DNA from: Pelodera strongyloides
Taxonomy: Eukaryota > Nematoda > Chromadorea > Rhabditida > Rhabditidae
DNA: 64,000 nucleotides
Assembly (NCBI GenBank): GCA_036852015.1
Contig: JAANDG010000181.1
Location: 1-64,000 of the forward strand
Reading direction: 5' to 3'
The stretch's first letter is position 1, and every line of letters starts with the position of its first letter. Under the pieces are notes generated by a model. The model was not told the origin of the DNA. It saw nothing but the letters and a program-made list of their open reading frames with translations, and made no database searches. The translations under genes and the position numbers were made by a program. Shown here piece by piece: positions 12,729-23,965 of the stretch.

Positions 12729-12816
12729 GGGTCATATGGCGCAGTCGTCTAAGGCGCCGTCTTGAGTAGCGCGGCACTGCGGACTATGGCTCATAGGTTC
12801 GATTCCTACCCGAAGC
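12729..12816 (+). tRNA. tRNA-like sequence, probably a pseudogene or SINE head
   Basis: It has an A-box-like TGGCGCAGTCG, TCTAAGGCGCC, and a clear B box GGTTCGATTCC. The acceptor stem does not pair and the T stem has a mismatch, so it is unlikely to be a working tRNA. Confidence 0.35.
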
Positions 12817-13387
12817 ACATGAGCCTTTTTATTAGATTCAGCAAGTTGGCTCTCTCTACTTCAAAGGATAGGCACGCTTCAGTTTGCCAATAAAAATAAG
12901 ACAGATTATTGAGCTTCTTAGTGCGGTTGCAGAAAAGAGTGCGGTTGCAAAAATTTCCATAGAATCGCACTGGCGACGAAGTGCCCAGACGCAAACAGCC
13001 AGTTGCGTATACTACACGGAAATGCCTTGTTCAAAATGTGTTTCAAAACGAAGTGTCACTCCGGGTGCGCTGCGCAGCCGCGAACGTCGCACTACTCGGG
13101 CCTCCCACCATCCCCCTTTATAGTTTCTCAAAAGGCATATGTCTGCAAACTTTCCCCTTATGTTGACATGGTGGTCGCGGGGTGAGGATTTCTTTCCCTG
13201 GTGAGAAAAAGATAGGTGGGTGTTCGACAATTAAGCAAGGAAAAAGGATAGAAAAAAGCTTCATTTATTCCGAGCCGGCTCGCTTTCCCCCCGTCTCAAT
13301 GAGTGAAATTGGACACACACGAAGGATACGACATTTATATCACTTTCAGGCAAATACATAGAAGCACGCACACGGAATGGCAAACAA

Positions 13388-13510
13388 TTAAAGAGGTATA
13401 ACACCATGTTTGTGAAACGTAACTCTGTTTATTTCAATTATATCCATATGCATGTCGGGAATGCAGTTGTCGAACACATCGCTTCAAAAGCCGGATGTTA
13501 TACGCTTTAA
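13388..13510. mobile_element. TTAA foldback family A, GTATAACA subtype
   Basis: A 123-base TTAA-bounded palindrome with ends AGAGGTATAACACC and GGATGTTATACGCTTTAA. Confidence 0.65.
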
Positions 13511-13775
13511 TGCAGGGAGAAACGGCAAACAAACGTTGGAAACAAACACGTGAAACATTGATTGTATTGCTACCAAGTTACCAAATTTATACAGTACACA
13601 GTCGTTTCGAATGTGAGTTGAACCCGTGACGTATAACCAGCTAAACACTAAGATTTAAAAAATTCGTGGCCAATTATGGCGCACCCCCGTACCTAGAGAG
13701 GGTGTGCCGCGTCCCTGTGCCGCGCCCTACTTTTGCGCGACGACGGCGCGGAGTTTTAGCGGTGAAATAACCCAC

Positions 13776-13855
13776 CTCTTTCCAGTACTCTCTACTCGAA
13801 GAGAGGTCCGACGAATTGATGCCCATGCAATTCATTGTTGTGCAGGAGAAAAAGC
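13776..13855 (-). CDS. Tentative first exon of the peptide-receptor gene
   Basis: On the minus strand an acceptor (ATTCCAG, at 13856 and above) is followed 20 bases later by ATG at 13835. It opens 20 codons beginning MNCMGINSSDL and ending WKE before a GTGGGT donor, leaving phase 0. NSS is a possible N-glycosylation site, as expected for a receptor N-terminus. Assignment to the receptor rests on strand, order and the acceptor-near-ATG pattern shared by the other genes. Without the TM1 exon the link is unproven. An alternative reading starts further upstream with a hydrophobic stretch (MFLFLFIIAIPGFF) that would act as a signal peptide. Confidence 0.4.
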
Positions 13856-13863
13856 CTGGAATA
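13856..13863 (-). promoter_or_regulatory. 3' splice acceptor 20 nt upstream of the receptor ATG
   Basis: The minus strand reads GCTATTCCAG, then 20 bases, then ATG. It could receive a spliced leader in trans or close a 5'-UTR intron. Confidence 0.4.
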
Positions 13864-14144
13864 GCAATTATAAATAAAAATAAAAACATTCGAGATTCAG
13901 GAAGCCAGTCAATAAACACAACCGAAAATATCAATACAATTAAAAAGATGAATATTAATTGCCAGACAGCTGTCGCCGCCTGAGGAGTCTTTCAATACTG
14001 CACAGGCGATACTTCAAAAACCTCACAAGAGTGGGCATACTTATATGAAACGTCTACGTCTGAAACGTATTGTCAGTAATTAATGTAAGGAAACTCATTT
14101 TCGATTATTTTGGTTTCGAAATGTTGACTGCTTATACCAAGTTC

Positions 14145-14315
14145 TTAAATCGAAATGCTAGCCTCTTTGGAAAATTTGCATATGATAAGCAAATTCTATG
14201 TATCCTATGCTAATTTTGTACGATTGCGGTGGACGATCGTACAAAATTAGCATAGGATACATAGGATTTGCTTACCATATGCAAATTTTCCAAAGCAGCT
14301 AGCATTTCGCTTTAA
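14145..14315. mobile_element. Near-perfect hairpin element, TTAA-bounded
   Basis: Arms of about 80 bases (CGAAATGCTAGC, then GGAAAATTTGCATATG) pair across a loop of about nine bases. The arms are so similar that the copy must be young or under gene conversion. Confidence 0.75.
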
Positions 14316-14746
14316 ACGTAGTATGGATTTCGTTGCGGATTCGGTGACAAATAAACTCTTTCCTTTACATAATAAGATGTCAATGATAGTTGGCTTCTTA
14401 TGTGGCTTATAATGATAATTCTAACCTCCGGTAGGTCTAATTAATAATATGAAAATCGAAAACAAAAAGAAGAAAAAAGTCGACAAATTAATATTTCTTC
14501 ATTCAAACCTCAACAAAGAAACCCTATTATATTATGGGAAAAACCCACAAATGCGTATTCCATAAAAATAATGCAGTGTAAAGAGAAAAGAAAATTCATC
14601 GAAAAATGCCCGACAAAATGATGTGATTCGACGAAAGAAATATGGGAAAATTCGAGAATTTTATATTAAAATTAAATTTGAATTAGGCCAAAAGGTAAGT
14701 GGAAGGAAGGATAAACTCAGAAATACAAGCACTAACGTTGAGTTTG

Positions 14747-15027
14747 TTAAAGGGACGGGCCCATCAAAATAAAACTATATTTTGCATGTTTTTATAATTT
14801 GTATAAAGGGGGTTTATTATAATATATGTACACTAAGTTACGGCTAGAGTTTATCCCGCTGAAATTTTTCGGCAAGGAAGCGTGTAGCTTCGATGTAGAC
14901 ACCGAAAAAATTCAGCGGGATAAACTCTAGCCGAAATTTAGTGTACATATATTATAATAAACCCCCTTTATACAAATTATAAAAACATGCAAAATATGGG
15001 TTTATTTTGATGGGCCCGTCCCTTTAA
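14747..15027. mobile_element. TTAA foldback family B (AGGGACGGGCCCATC ends)
   Basis: A 281-base element with about 125-base arms of near-perfect complementarity, flanked by TTAA on both sides. It shares its right TTAA with the next element. A larger relative lies at 19813-20203. Confidence 0.85.
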
Positions 15028-15205
15028 AGCGGTATTAACAGACAGATTTGAAACACGGGGCAGATGTTGAATTCCGATGTAGTGTATGCAAATTGCTCCA
15101 CGACTACTGCACGATTATTCGGCAGTTTATATTAATTTGCATACAACATATGGGAATGTACATGCCCCAAATACGTTTCAAAAACTGGCCGTTAGTTCGC
15201 TTTAA
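15024..15205. mobile_element. TTAA foldback family A, abutting the previous element
   Basis: It begins at the TTAA that ends the family B copy. The ends are AGCGGTATTAACAG and CGTTAGTTCGCT, with ATGCAAAT-type octamers inside. Confidence 0.7.
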
Positions 15206-16153
15206 AACAAGTTTCTAAGATCCAAGTCTTTCTTGGGTTCAACATACACATGTCTAAATATTTCTTTCATTACGTGTTTATAGGATTCTTTTCTTTGAGA
15301 GTGGGCATCGCCGCAAGAAACCATAATATAGAATAAATAAACACAAAAACTCAAGTTCATGCAAGCATACCTATGAACGCTCAGTTTCTGGCCTAACTCT
15401 ACTCCTATGTACAACTTTACTTGGACTTTAGCCCATAGTATAGATCCCCTAATCCCTAATGACCCTAATGGCCTTAATGGCCCTAATGGCTCTAATGATA
15501 GTCCAAGGCACAGAGTGTTTCTTCTCTAAAAGTGAGATAGATGCCTAGCATGTGGCGAGAGTTTGAATTGAATTACTGCAGACACTGCGCAGTGAGCACG
15601 CTTATGGGACAACGTTGAAGATTTGAATAAACCCAGGGTTAGCAATTAGGATAATTGCTGCCCAATTGCATATGTACGAACACATCTAAGAGTTCACTAG
15701 GATATCCTAAGCAATTGCGCTTCAGAACGTAAAGCACTAACTACTAACAAAGGCGCGGGTTCGAATCACACTCGCTCAAATCTTTAAATTCAACGATAAA
15801 ATTACAAACTATTTTACATATATGGTTGGAGCACGTGTGCGTGTTTCATAGTTGAAAGGTGAAAAGATCATATTTCTTATAAGTGTTTATAGTATGTTCC
15901 TGAAAAACGATATGGTGCGCATAGAGTGAAAGGGCTTTTAAAAGTACCGCGAAAATTTCGAATTCATACGCGCATTTATTTATTTATTTTCATTTACGTC
16001 TTTTAAAGGGTCACGCCCAAACCGGAAATTGCGCGTGAGAGATGCTAATACAAATTTGAAAAACGTACCACTAAGCAATTTACAGAGTTTACATGTTAAC
16101 CGTAAGAAAACCGTAGTAAAATGCGGAAAATCCCATGTCTAAAATTAAAGTAA

Positions 16154-16322
16154 TTAAAGAGAAATACAGGCGGTCGGTAATTTACTTGAAACGCATCGTG
16201 GACGACTAAACCTACGTATTTATGTAATTTACTCGAATTTTTTTTTTTATTTACTTTATGTCCATTTGCTTAAGCGGCATAAGAATGTTGTGTCTCAAAA
16301 ACCGGCTGGTAGTGCGCTTTAA
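16154..16322. mobile_element. TTAA foldback family A
   Basis: Ends AGAGAAATACAGGCGG and CCGGCTGGTAGTGCGCT with TTAA flanks; it sits directly beside a family B element. Confidence 0.65.
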
Positions 16323-16327
16323 GCGCT

Positions 16328-16764
16328 TTAAAGGGATGGGTTCACTACAAAATCACCTTGTTTTTATGCTTTAGTTTGATTGCACAAAGGTAAAATTAAA
16401 CAAAGAACATACAAAATGTTTCTTGAATTACTCCCTAGGGAAGATATTAGGTAAAAAGGGTGAGTATTGATCGATCTTCCGATAACATGAGTAAACAAGA
16501 AAACTAGGGAAGCTAAGAGTATGGCTGAAACACACTGTTTTGAAAGAAAAAACACAGAAAAAAAAACAGCAATCTCTTAGTTCCTAGTTTATCTTGTTTA
16601 CTCATGTTATCGGAAGATCGATCAATACTCACCCTCTTTACCTAATATCTTCCCTAGGGAGTAATTCAAGAAACATTTTTTATGCTCTTTGTTTAATTTT
16701 ATCTTTGTGCAATCAATCTAAAGCATAAAAACAAGGTGATTTTGTAGTGAACCCATCCCTTTAA
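16328..16764. mobile_element. TTAA foldback family B variant (AGGGATGGGTTCACT ends)
   Basis: A 437-base element with arms of about 190 bases (CCCTAGGGAAGATATTAGG, CTTCCGATAACATGAG) around a roughly 55-base loop, TTAA at both ends. Confidence 0.85.
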
Positions 16765-17140
16765 GACTTCAGAAACATAAATACTTGCATTACTATTACA
16801 AAAAATACCATACTCTGAGGTGGTGGAAACATAAAATACAGGAAGAAATTGAAGTAAAGTGCACAAACTCTGCAATACAGCAAAATATTTCCCTCCTCGT
16901 CACCAGTTTTCAAGAAGTAATTAATAATTTAGTTCCATCATTTAATTAATTAGGTAAGTCCTTTTAGAATGAATTTCTTAAGTAATTACGGTAATTGAAA
17001 GAAAAGGAAGTTTCACAAAGAAGTACAATATGCAAAATTAAATTAAAATCAGAATTCGAACTTTTTCGAGAATTCCTTGCTTGATAACATGGGAATTTCT
17101 CACAAAATTACTACGGTAATTGAACAAAGGAGATATAATA

Positions 17141-17409
17141 TTAAAGGGATCGTTTCACCGGAAATTGTGTCTGTTTTTTTTGTTTCTTTATTTTCTATAA
17201 GGGATAATAAAAATGTGGAATACAAAAAGTCAATTACCCTTTTTGCACTCCGTCCCGATCAATCCACCACTTTATCACCTAATATCTCCGTGAGTATTCA
17301 AAGTATTGAAATAGAACACTACTTGTTGTATTCCAAATTTTTACTATCCCTTATAGAAAATAAAGAAACAAAAAAAACAGAAACAATTTAAGGTGACCGA
17401 TCCCTTTAA
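17141..17409. mobile_element. TTAA foldback family B variant (AGGGATCG ends)
   Basis: 269 bases with arms of about 100 bases containing CTATAAGGGATA and AATTGTTTCTG-like sequence. The open frame across it is a by-product. A truncated relative starts at 19013. Confidence 0.8.
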
Positions 17410-17879
17410 GCGTAGAGTACTAAATTAAAAACGAAAGTGGAGGAAGAAATAAAAAGTATACTACAAGTCATCTTATCCTTATTTATCCACAAATTAATTG
17501 GACTTTGGCAAGCTCTATAGAGTACGTCACGCAACACTTCACGTTTCTCCCAGCGTCCAGGATTTAACTTCGTGTTTTTGTGTGCGAATCTGCCCAAAGT
17601 CCGATTAAAAGGTCCTTCGAAGTTCCTGGATGTTTTAGGTAAATAGTCTGGACCGAGATGAACTACTACTACAACATGAAGAAGATCAATGTATGGGCGA
17701 CTGATCACTCACACAAGTGTGCCAGAGGCGCGCCAGGAACGAGCGAACTTAAGGGAACACGGGATTTTGCTTGCACTTCAGTGGCGAGCACCTGGCACAC
17801 CTCGACATACAAATTTACTGTCGTTAGTTCCTTTTACAAAGAAATGGATGATGAACCTGTGAGGGACAAATCCAAGCAA

Positions 17880-17996
17880 ACTCTCTCTCTCCTTCTCTCC
17901 CTCTCTCTCGCTTTCTCGCTCTCTCTCCCTCTCCGTCTCTCTGTCTCTCTCTCTCTCTCTCCCTCTCCGTCTCTCTGTCTCTCTCTCTCTCCCTCT

Positions 17997-18037
<41 letters not shown>
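17880..18037 (+). repeat. CT-rich microsatellite
   Basis: Compound (CT)n with CCCT and CGTCT interruptions. It produces the Leu/Ser and Arg/Glu frames on the two strands, which are not genes. Confidence 0.95.
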
Positions 18038-18439
18038 AAAAATATATGCAAGTGATCGGGAAATAAATGTATAGAAACAGAGAATATATCCAGAAAAGCG
18101 CATGCATAATTCAGTTTATGTTGTGCATTGAATCTTTTCAAAATCAGCACATAAACCAGCAATGTATACTTACCATTCTTATTGCCTACTGCTAGAGTAA
18201 GAAAAAAGCGAAAATAAAGAATTAACAATTAGTCAACTTGCTATAAAAACCATGCATCTATAAAATGTTTTCAAAACAAACAAAAATTGTACATGGTCAA
18301 GGAATAATAATCACAATAATAGAAAAAAACTGAACACTATGCGTAAATTGTTAGGAAAATACAGATCATAGATGAGTCTCCCGTGCCGCAAGTACTAGGA
18401 TGGTTTCAAGCACACATCAAAACGGAATCATTGCCCAGA

Positions 18440-18620
18440 CCACAGAGAAACCGTCAGTAGCCGGTCACCAAATGGTGTCAACCGAAAAAAACAGTCGGTG
18501 ACCGGTTACTGACCATTTGGTGACCATGTAGTGACCAGTTGACGAAGGCTTTCGAGGAAAATTGCTTATTACAAGGTCGCCAAGAGGTCACCAAATGGGC
18601 TGGCTTACGAAAAAACCAGG
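18440..18620. repeat. GGTGACC-rich dispersed repeat, copy 1
   Basis: Repeated GGTCACCAAATGG, GTGACCGGTTACTG and CATTTGGTGACC motifs in both orientations. Related stretches lie at 22580-22770 and 28310-28420. Confidence 0.55.
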
Positions 18621-19012
18621 GAGCCGTCACCAAATTGTTCCTCAATTTCATATGCAACTATACTAAAGTCGATAGTATCGGTATAATTAGATTGTATACT
18701 TGCTTAACAAAGGGGAAAACATCCCTTCTTCTAATAGAAAGAAGTTATGCAGTCAACCTGGGGACATATTTCCTTCTCCCAGCTGATGCATGAGGGCGGG
18801 CCAATTCTGAGTCCCGCCCACAAGTGAACAGACAAAAATCAGAATATTCTAAAGAAAAACTCGATTCTAAAGAAACTTAAAAAAAAGACAGAAAAACTTT
18901 TGGAGTCTTAAAAACTAAAAACTTTTCGTTGGAGGTGGATGAGCCACGATGATAGATAAACCTAGACTTACTTTTTTCTCTTACTCTTAGAATTTGAGGA
19001 TAATTAAGGTAC

Positions 19013-19262
19013 TTAAAGGGATCGGTTCACCTTAAATTGTGTCTGTTTTTTTTGTTTTGCTTTATTTTCTATAAAGGTAATGATACGTTTGTATAAAAAT
19101 TTGGAATGATCTTCTATAAAAAAATGCAAATGTAAACGAGTGTTCTATCAATACTCACGGAGATTTATTAGGTGATAAAGTGGTGGATTGATCGGTCCAA
19201 AATGGCAAAAGGGTAATTGTCCTGCCTTGTTTGTATAGGACAATTACCCTTTGCCATTTAGG
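19013..19262. mobile_element. TTAA foldback family B, truncated copy
   Basis: It starts TTAAAGGGATCGGTTCACC and matches the 17141 element through GGTGATAAAGTGGTGGATTG, then ends in a smaller hairpin (GGGTAATTGTCC / GGACAATTACCC) without a right terminal repeat. Confidence 0.6.
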
Positions 19263-19812
19263 ATTTAGGATAACATAACATAACATTTAATACGACAACA
19301 AAGTATCGCGCAAGTTGACAATATAAGGCCACTAACAGTACGTTGACCAAGTTCATGTATAATTGGTATGCCTGCAAGCTACATTGCTTTCTTTCATTGT
19401 CTTTTCGCGTACTAAATTGTTATGTAATTATTATATAACATATGCTTATAGCCCTAACCCAAGACGCATCAGCCTAAACGTTTAGGCATAAAGCTAAACG
19501 AACAACATGTTTATGTGTCCTTATGGTGATAAGCATGTGACTTAAAAAGAAACGTTTCTACGAATCAGACGCGTCTTCGGCAAGTTTCAAATTAACACGC
19601 AGAGATATACGACCCTTCCGAGAATTTCGTAATGCCTAATTAAGCTTTACTTGTGATATCAGATTATATTTAGTAGGATTATGCATACGTGCTTTTAACC
19701 CATTAGACATAAGGGTCTAAACCTAAACCTGCAATTTTTATTTTCGAAAACCTTGCAACCGACGGAGCTGAGGCCGGATCGACCAACATTTCAGAGCGCA
19801 TGGAACTTCCGT

Positions 19813-20203
19813 TTAAAGGGACGGGCCCATCAAAATAAACCTATAGTTTGCATGTTTTTATAATTTGTATAAAGGGGGTTTATTATAATATATGTACATT
19901 AAGTTACGGCTAGACTTTATCCCGCTGAAATTTTTCGGTGTCGATAAACTCCAAAAGTATACCGTAGAAGACCAAAAATTGCACCCTGAGGATACCTCGC
20001 TCTGATTGGGACCCGGGAGACTATCTGTCCATATAGCCACATTCCCCTGGGACACGCGGTAAGGAAATAAGGGTGCAATTGTTGGTCTTCTACGGTATAC
20101 TTTTGAGTTTATCGACACCGAAAAATTTCAGCGGGATAAACTCTAGCCGAAATTAGTGTGTAAAATAGAAAATATGGTTTATTTTGATGGCCCGTCCCTT
20201 TAA
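19813..20203. mobile_element. TTAA foldback family B, long form with nested inner arms
   Basis: The outer arms match the 14747 element (AGGGACGGGCCCATCAAAAT to TTTATCCCGCTGAAATTTTT). Inside is a second palindrome, GTGTCGATAAACTC plus GTATACCGTAGAAGACCA, around an 80-base unique core. Confidence 0.8.
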
Positions 20204-20357
20204 ACGGAGAGATAACTCTTACCCAGGATGAGAGTTAGACATATTTTGGGTGAACGTTTAACACTCGCCCAAGGTGAGAGTTACAGGCAATTTGGGTAGC
20301 TAAGCCAGGCATAAAACGCTAAACTTAGACCTGTCTTCACTTGCAAACAGTGAAGTT

Positions 20358-20539
20358 TTAAAGCGAAATACCGGCCGTTTTTTGAAACACATTGAGTAGA
20401 CCAGCATGCTTATGCAGCTTATGCAAATGAACATAAATTAGAATAAAAGGTCGAGCTAAATTCTAGCAAATTAGCATAAATACGTAAGAATTCAGTTATC
20501 CACGATGCGTTTCAAAAACCGGCCGGTATTTCGCTTTAA
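20358..20539. mobile_element. TTAA foldback family A, well-preserved copy
   Basis: Ends AGCGAAATACCGGCCG and CCGGCCGGTATTTCGCT with TTAA on both sides; near the consensus of the family. Confidence 0.85.
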
Positions 20540-21587
20540 ACATCTTATTATATATCTTATATAATGTGAAGAAATGTTTATATAAGTATGATATGTTCAT
20601 ATATATGCTTATGTAAAGCTTATATAAGTATTGTTAGATAAATCACCGTAACTTGTAAGAATTTGTAAACACAATATTCTTAAAAGCAAACTGTTTTTGT
20701 TTTGTAAAAATTGCATCAGAAAACGTGAATACTAGAAAACATTTTATAGACTAAACTGTGAGGCGTAGACGTAGAGAAAAGACGCCAAATACAAAAATTG
20801 TTTTATATTATTTTTTCCTGAAAACAGCTTATAAATAAAAATTCCTCGCTCCCTTGAGGACATGTCTAATTCTTTAAAAATGCTTATTCATTCAAATCTT
20901 GGCAATGATTTCATTATTTAGAAGTTCTAAGAATTGCGAACAAACATATAAGAAAGACTATAGTGGACTGAAACATAAAGAAATGATAATGTCCCTCATT
21001 AATTATACGTAAGTTGCATAATATATGTGTAAAAAGAAAATGCTGCATATGGGTATAATATATACCAAAAGACTCTTTCACTTATTAGAATGAGATAAAA
21101 CGGAGGAGGGGTAGCAAATCAACCCTGTTTTTCACGACTCATTTCTGATCCACACACTTTGGTGAACTAAAATAATTATAAAACACTTCTACACAATTCA
21201 TCAGACACATTATCAGTGAAAGATTAAGTTCAACTAATATTAATATTTCATAATATTCGTAATTTGGCAGGTGTTGTGCGGTTTCAATTGTAGTTTTTAA
21301 TTAATAAGTAAGTATTTTTAAATTAATAATTGTGTATTACTTGGTATAGGGCTGATATGTTTTTTTTGCATAATATAAAAAAAAGTGCAATAATCATAAG
21401 TAAGTCAGTGACCAAAGCACGTTTACGTTACTCACGAGTTTATATAATTTGCCCAATTGTAGAGGGGGGGAGGCTGTAGTGAGGTAATTTGCATATAGTA
21501 TTAGCATGCTCAGAAAGAAAGGAACACAGACTTTGTAAAAGTAATCAGCCCTACGAGAAAATAAATCTGCAAAAAATTGCATGACAG

Positions 21588-21768
21588 TTAAAGCGAAATA
21601 TCGTCCGGTTTTTGAAGCACATCGAGTACACCGGCATTTATATGCAGCCTATGCAAATGGACATTAATTAGAATAAAAAATCGAGCTAAATTCGAGCAAA
21701 TTAGCATAAAACGTAATAATTCAGTTGTCCACGGTGCGTTTCAGAAACCGGCCGGTATTTCGCTCTAA
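21588..21768. mobile_element. TTAA foldback family A
   Basis: Ends AGCGAAATATCGTCCGG and CCGGCCGGTATTTCGCT; the right flank is mutated to CTAA. Confidence 0.8.
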
Positions 21769-22579
21769 GCGGATAAAAAGATAAAACCGCTTTCAAGTAC
21801 GCTTGTTTAAAAAAATTCTTGTGGTTCTACATAGCCTAGTTGAAATTAGAATTCGTCTATTTTGAAAGAACACTTTTTCCAGCAAAGTTTCCACAAATCA
21901 ATTCTTACTCTTTTTCTTGAAATGGTACATCTAGTAGAAAAACACTTGGACCAAATGGAACAAACTTTAAAATAGGTTCATCAGTTTTTATTGATAATAG
22001 CACAAATATCATTCACAATAAAAGCTCAAATCACTCTCGGTGTGCAAGTTACTTCCATCTCTAATAGCAAGCCAATAATTCACTAAACTTCCAATCAACT
22101 AGCAATACCTTCTTCGATATTGGATATTTGTGCTAGACAATAAAAAGAGCGAAATCAAAAGAGTGTCATTGTTTGCAAATGGTTTTTCTTAAGAATTCAG
22201 GTTTTAGTTCTAGCTTTAAAATCCCGTAAAATTTCATACTCTCGGTGTGCATCTTCCACCTTCTAAAAAGAATAAATAAACATGCATACCCATATATAGG
22301 CTGACAGCGAACAAAAGGGTTATTGTTCAGGTTTTCTTTAGGGTTTTCTAGTAGTAAAATTCTCTTGGGCACTAATAGAAAAAGAAATAATATGGAGATT
22401 GTTTTGAATGTTTCTGACGGGTTTTTCTACATTCTGTTTTGCGAAAACAATGGTGGACTACGATATTTATAGGTGGATTATCATAAATACTAGGGGAAAT
22501 TTATGAAAATATGCAAAACCAATGGATAACCTTAGTTATATTTATGTTTAGTAGAATCTGATTATCGTGTTACAGAAAA

Positions 22580-22770
22580 ACCATACGGTGTCCAATGGTG
22601 TTGACAGAGTAAACCAGTTGGTGACCGGCTACCGGCCCTTTAGCGACCACTTCGAGACTATTTGATGACCGCTCGACGACCGTTTTCGGGAAGAGGCCAG
22701 TCACCAAGTGGTCCCCAAATGGTTTCGCCCACAAGCAAACCGGGAACCGTCGCCAAATGGGTTTCTCCAT
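22580..22770. repeat. GGTGACC-rich dispersed repeat, copy 2
   Basis: It carries GTTGGTGACCGGCTACCGG, CAGTCACCAAGTGG and CGTCGCCAAATGGG motifs, similar in order to copy 1. Confidence 0.5.
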
Positions 22771-23021
22771 TTCCTATGAGCACAGTACTCGACTGGTTCA
22801 ACAAGTATTTGCAAGCCGACCTCCCATAGACCATCTCATATTGTTACATCTATTTGACAAATGATAGCCTACTTTTCAAAAAGATGTATAAAAAGTAGGA
22901 AAGTGAAAGGGATATATATCACTTGTGTTGTTACGTAGATTATGCAAAAACTACAGAGAAAGATGGATAGTTATAAACAAGAAGTAGAGTGAGGAAATGA
23001 TGAATTATCTCATAGAAAAAT

Positions 23022-23105
23022 TTAAAGGGATCGAAGCCATCTCAAATCGCCGTTTTGAGCTTTTGACACAAAAATAGGTGATTTGAGAGGAGCCGATCCC
23101 TTTAA
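23022..23105. mobile_element. Minimal TTAA foldback (84 bp)
   Basis: Ends AGGGATCGAAGCCATCTCAAATC and its imperfect complement flank a tiny loop, with TTAA both sides; the shortest of this end type here. Confidence 0.7.
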
Positions 23106-23965
23106 ACTTTAAAGGGATTGAAATTTTCAAAACAACCTGGAACTGGAAGGATGATAGTTTCCTCAGCACATGTAGCCGGTTTTGACCAAAATGAAAAAAA
23201 AATATTACGAAAGCTCGAATCCAGCAATCCAGCTATCCAGCTTCAGATTAAAAATTTGTAGAGCTTCTTCTAATGAATTTTTAAACTTTGTGAAAGAAGC
23301 GGGGGAATCCATACAAAGAAAGCATGTGTTAATGAATTCTACTAAGTTAATTATTTTATCTTATCTTAGTACTTGCTTGTTGCAGGTTTACGATTGGAAG
23401 CCGTACACTTTCTTCGTATACTGGGTGTGTACTGTGTACGGTTCGAATCCTGTGTATGATGCATGTTCCCTAGGAGGGGGTACCGTAGAAAGATCTGTCT
23501 TATATTTATTGGACAGAAAAAACATGGGAGGCTGAAAAGTTCGACACCACAAGTAAAGTGGCCAATTATTATTAAATTTAAAACAACTAAACTAAAGCTA
23601 AATGACAACTTTATAGCCTAAAATATATATGCTGTTTCGTTGACCACCGCTCTGCAATGCCTCATTAGGAACGGCCACAAAAAGTTGGTGCAAAAGGGGC
23701 GCCGGGGCAAATATATGCAGACATATCACATATATGACAAGAATTCATTAGTGCACAAACATTTCCTTGTTGTACTTTTTATAAAAATGAGGAAACAAAT
23801 GGTTGCTCTACAAAGCGGAATGTCACGTGGTTTTAAAGTGGTATATCACGTGGTTTTGGTTTCGAAACTGGTTACAAGCATCCCCGTGAGTTATTAGCGA
23901 AGTTCATTTTGTGCTCAGCAACTCTCAGCACAGAAGGGAACATATTTTGCAAATAAAGCAGGGGA

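Larger units (their letters stand above)
9220..13775. other. Presumed receptor intron(s), TM1 exon not identified
   Basis: Between the TM2 exon and the tentative first exon no TM1-coding exon could be recognised. The stretch holds a four-copy GC-rich motif (GGGTGCGCCTACATTTTGCC, about 10363-10557), a long poly(A) tract, three foldbacks and a tRNA-like sequence. Confidence 0.4.

Noticed and set aside
15202..15414. 70-codon minus-strand frame
   Set aside because: Its end lies in the terminal repeat of a TTAA foldback and no splice or homology support was seen.
17658..18228. Long Ser/Leu and Arg/Glu open frames on both strands
   Set aside because: They are translations of a CT/GA microsatellite and have no start context, splice sites or family match.
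23182..23535. 117-codon plus-strand frame
   Set aside because: No family match; it contains a B-box-like GGTTCGAATCC and adjoins repeats, so it is more likely tRNA-derived repeat sequence.
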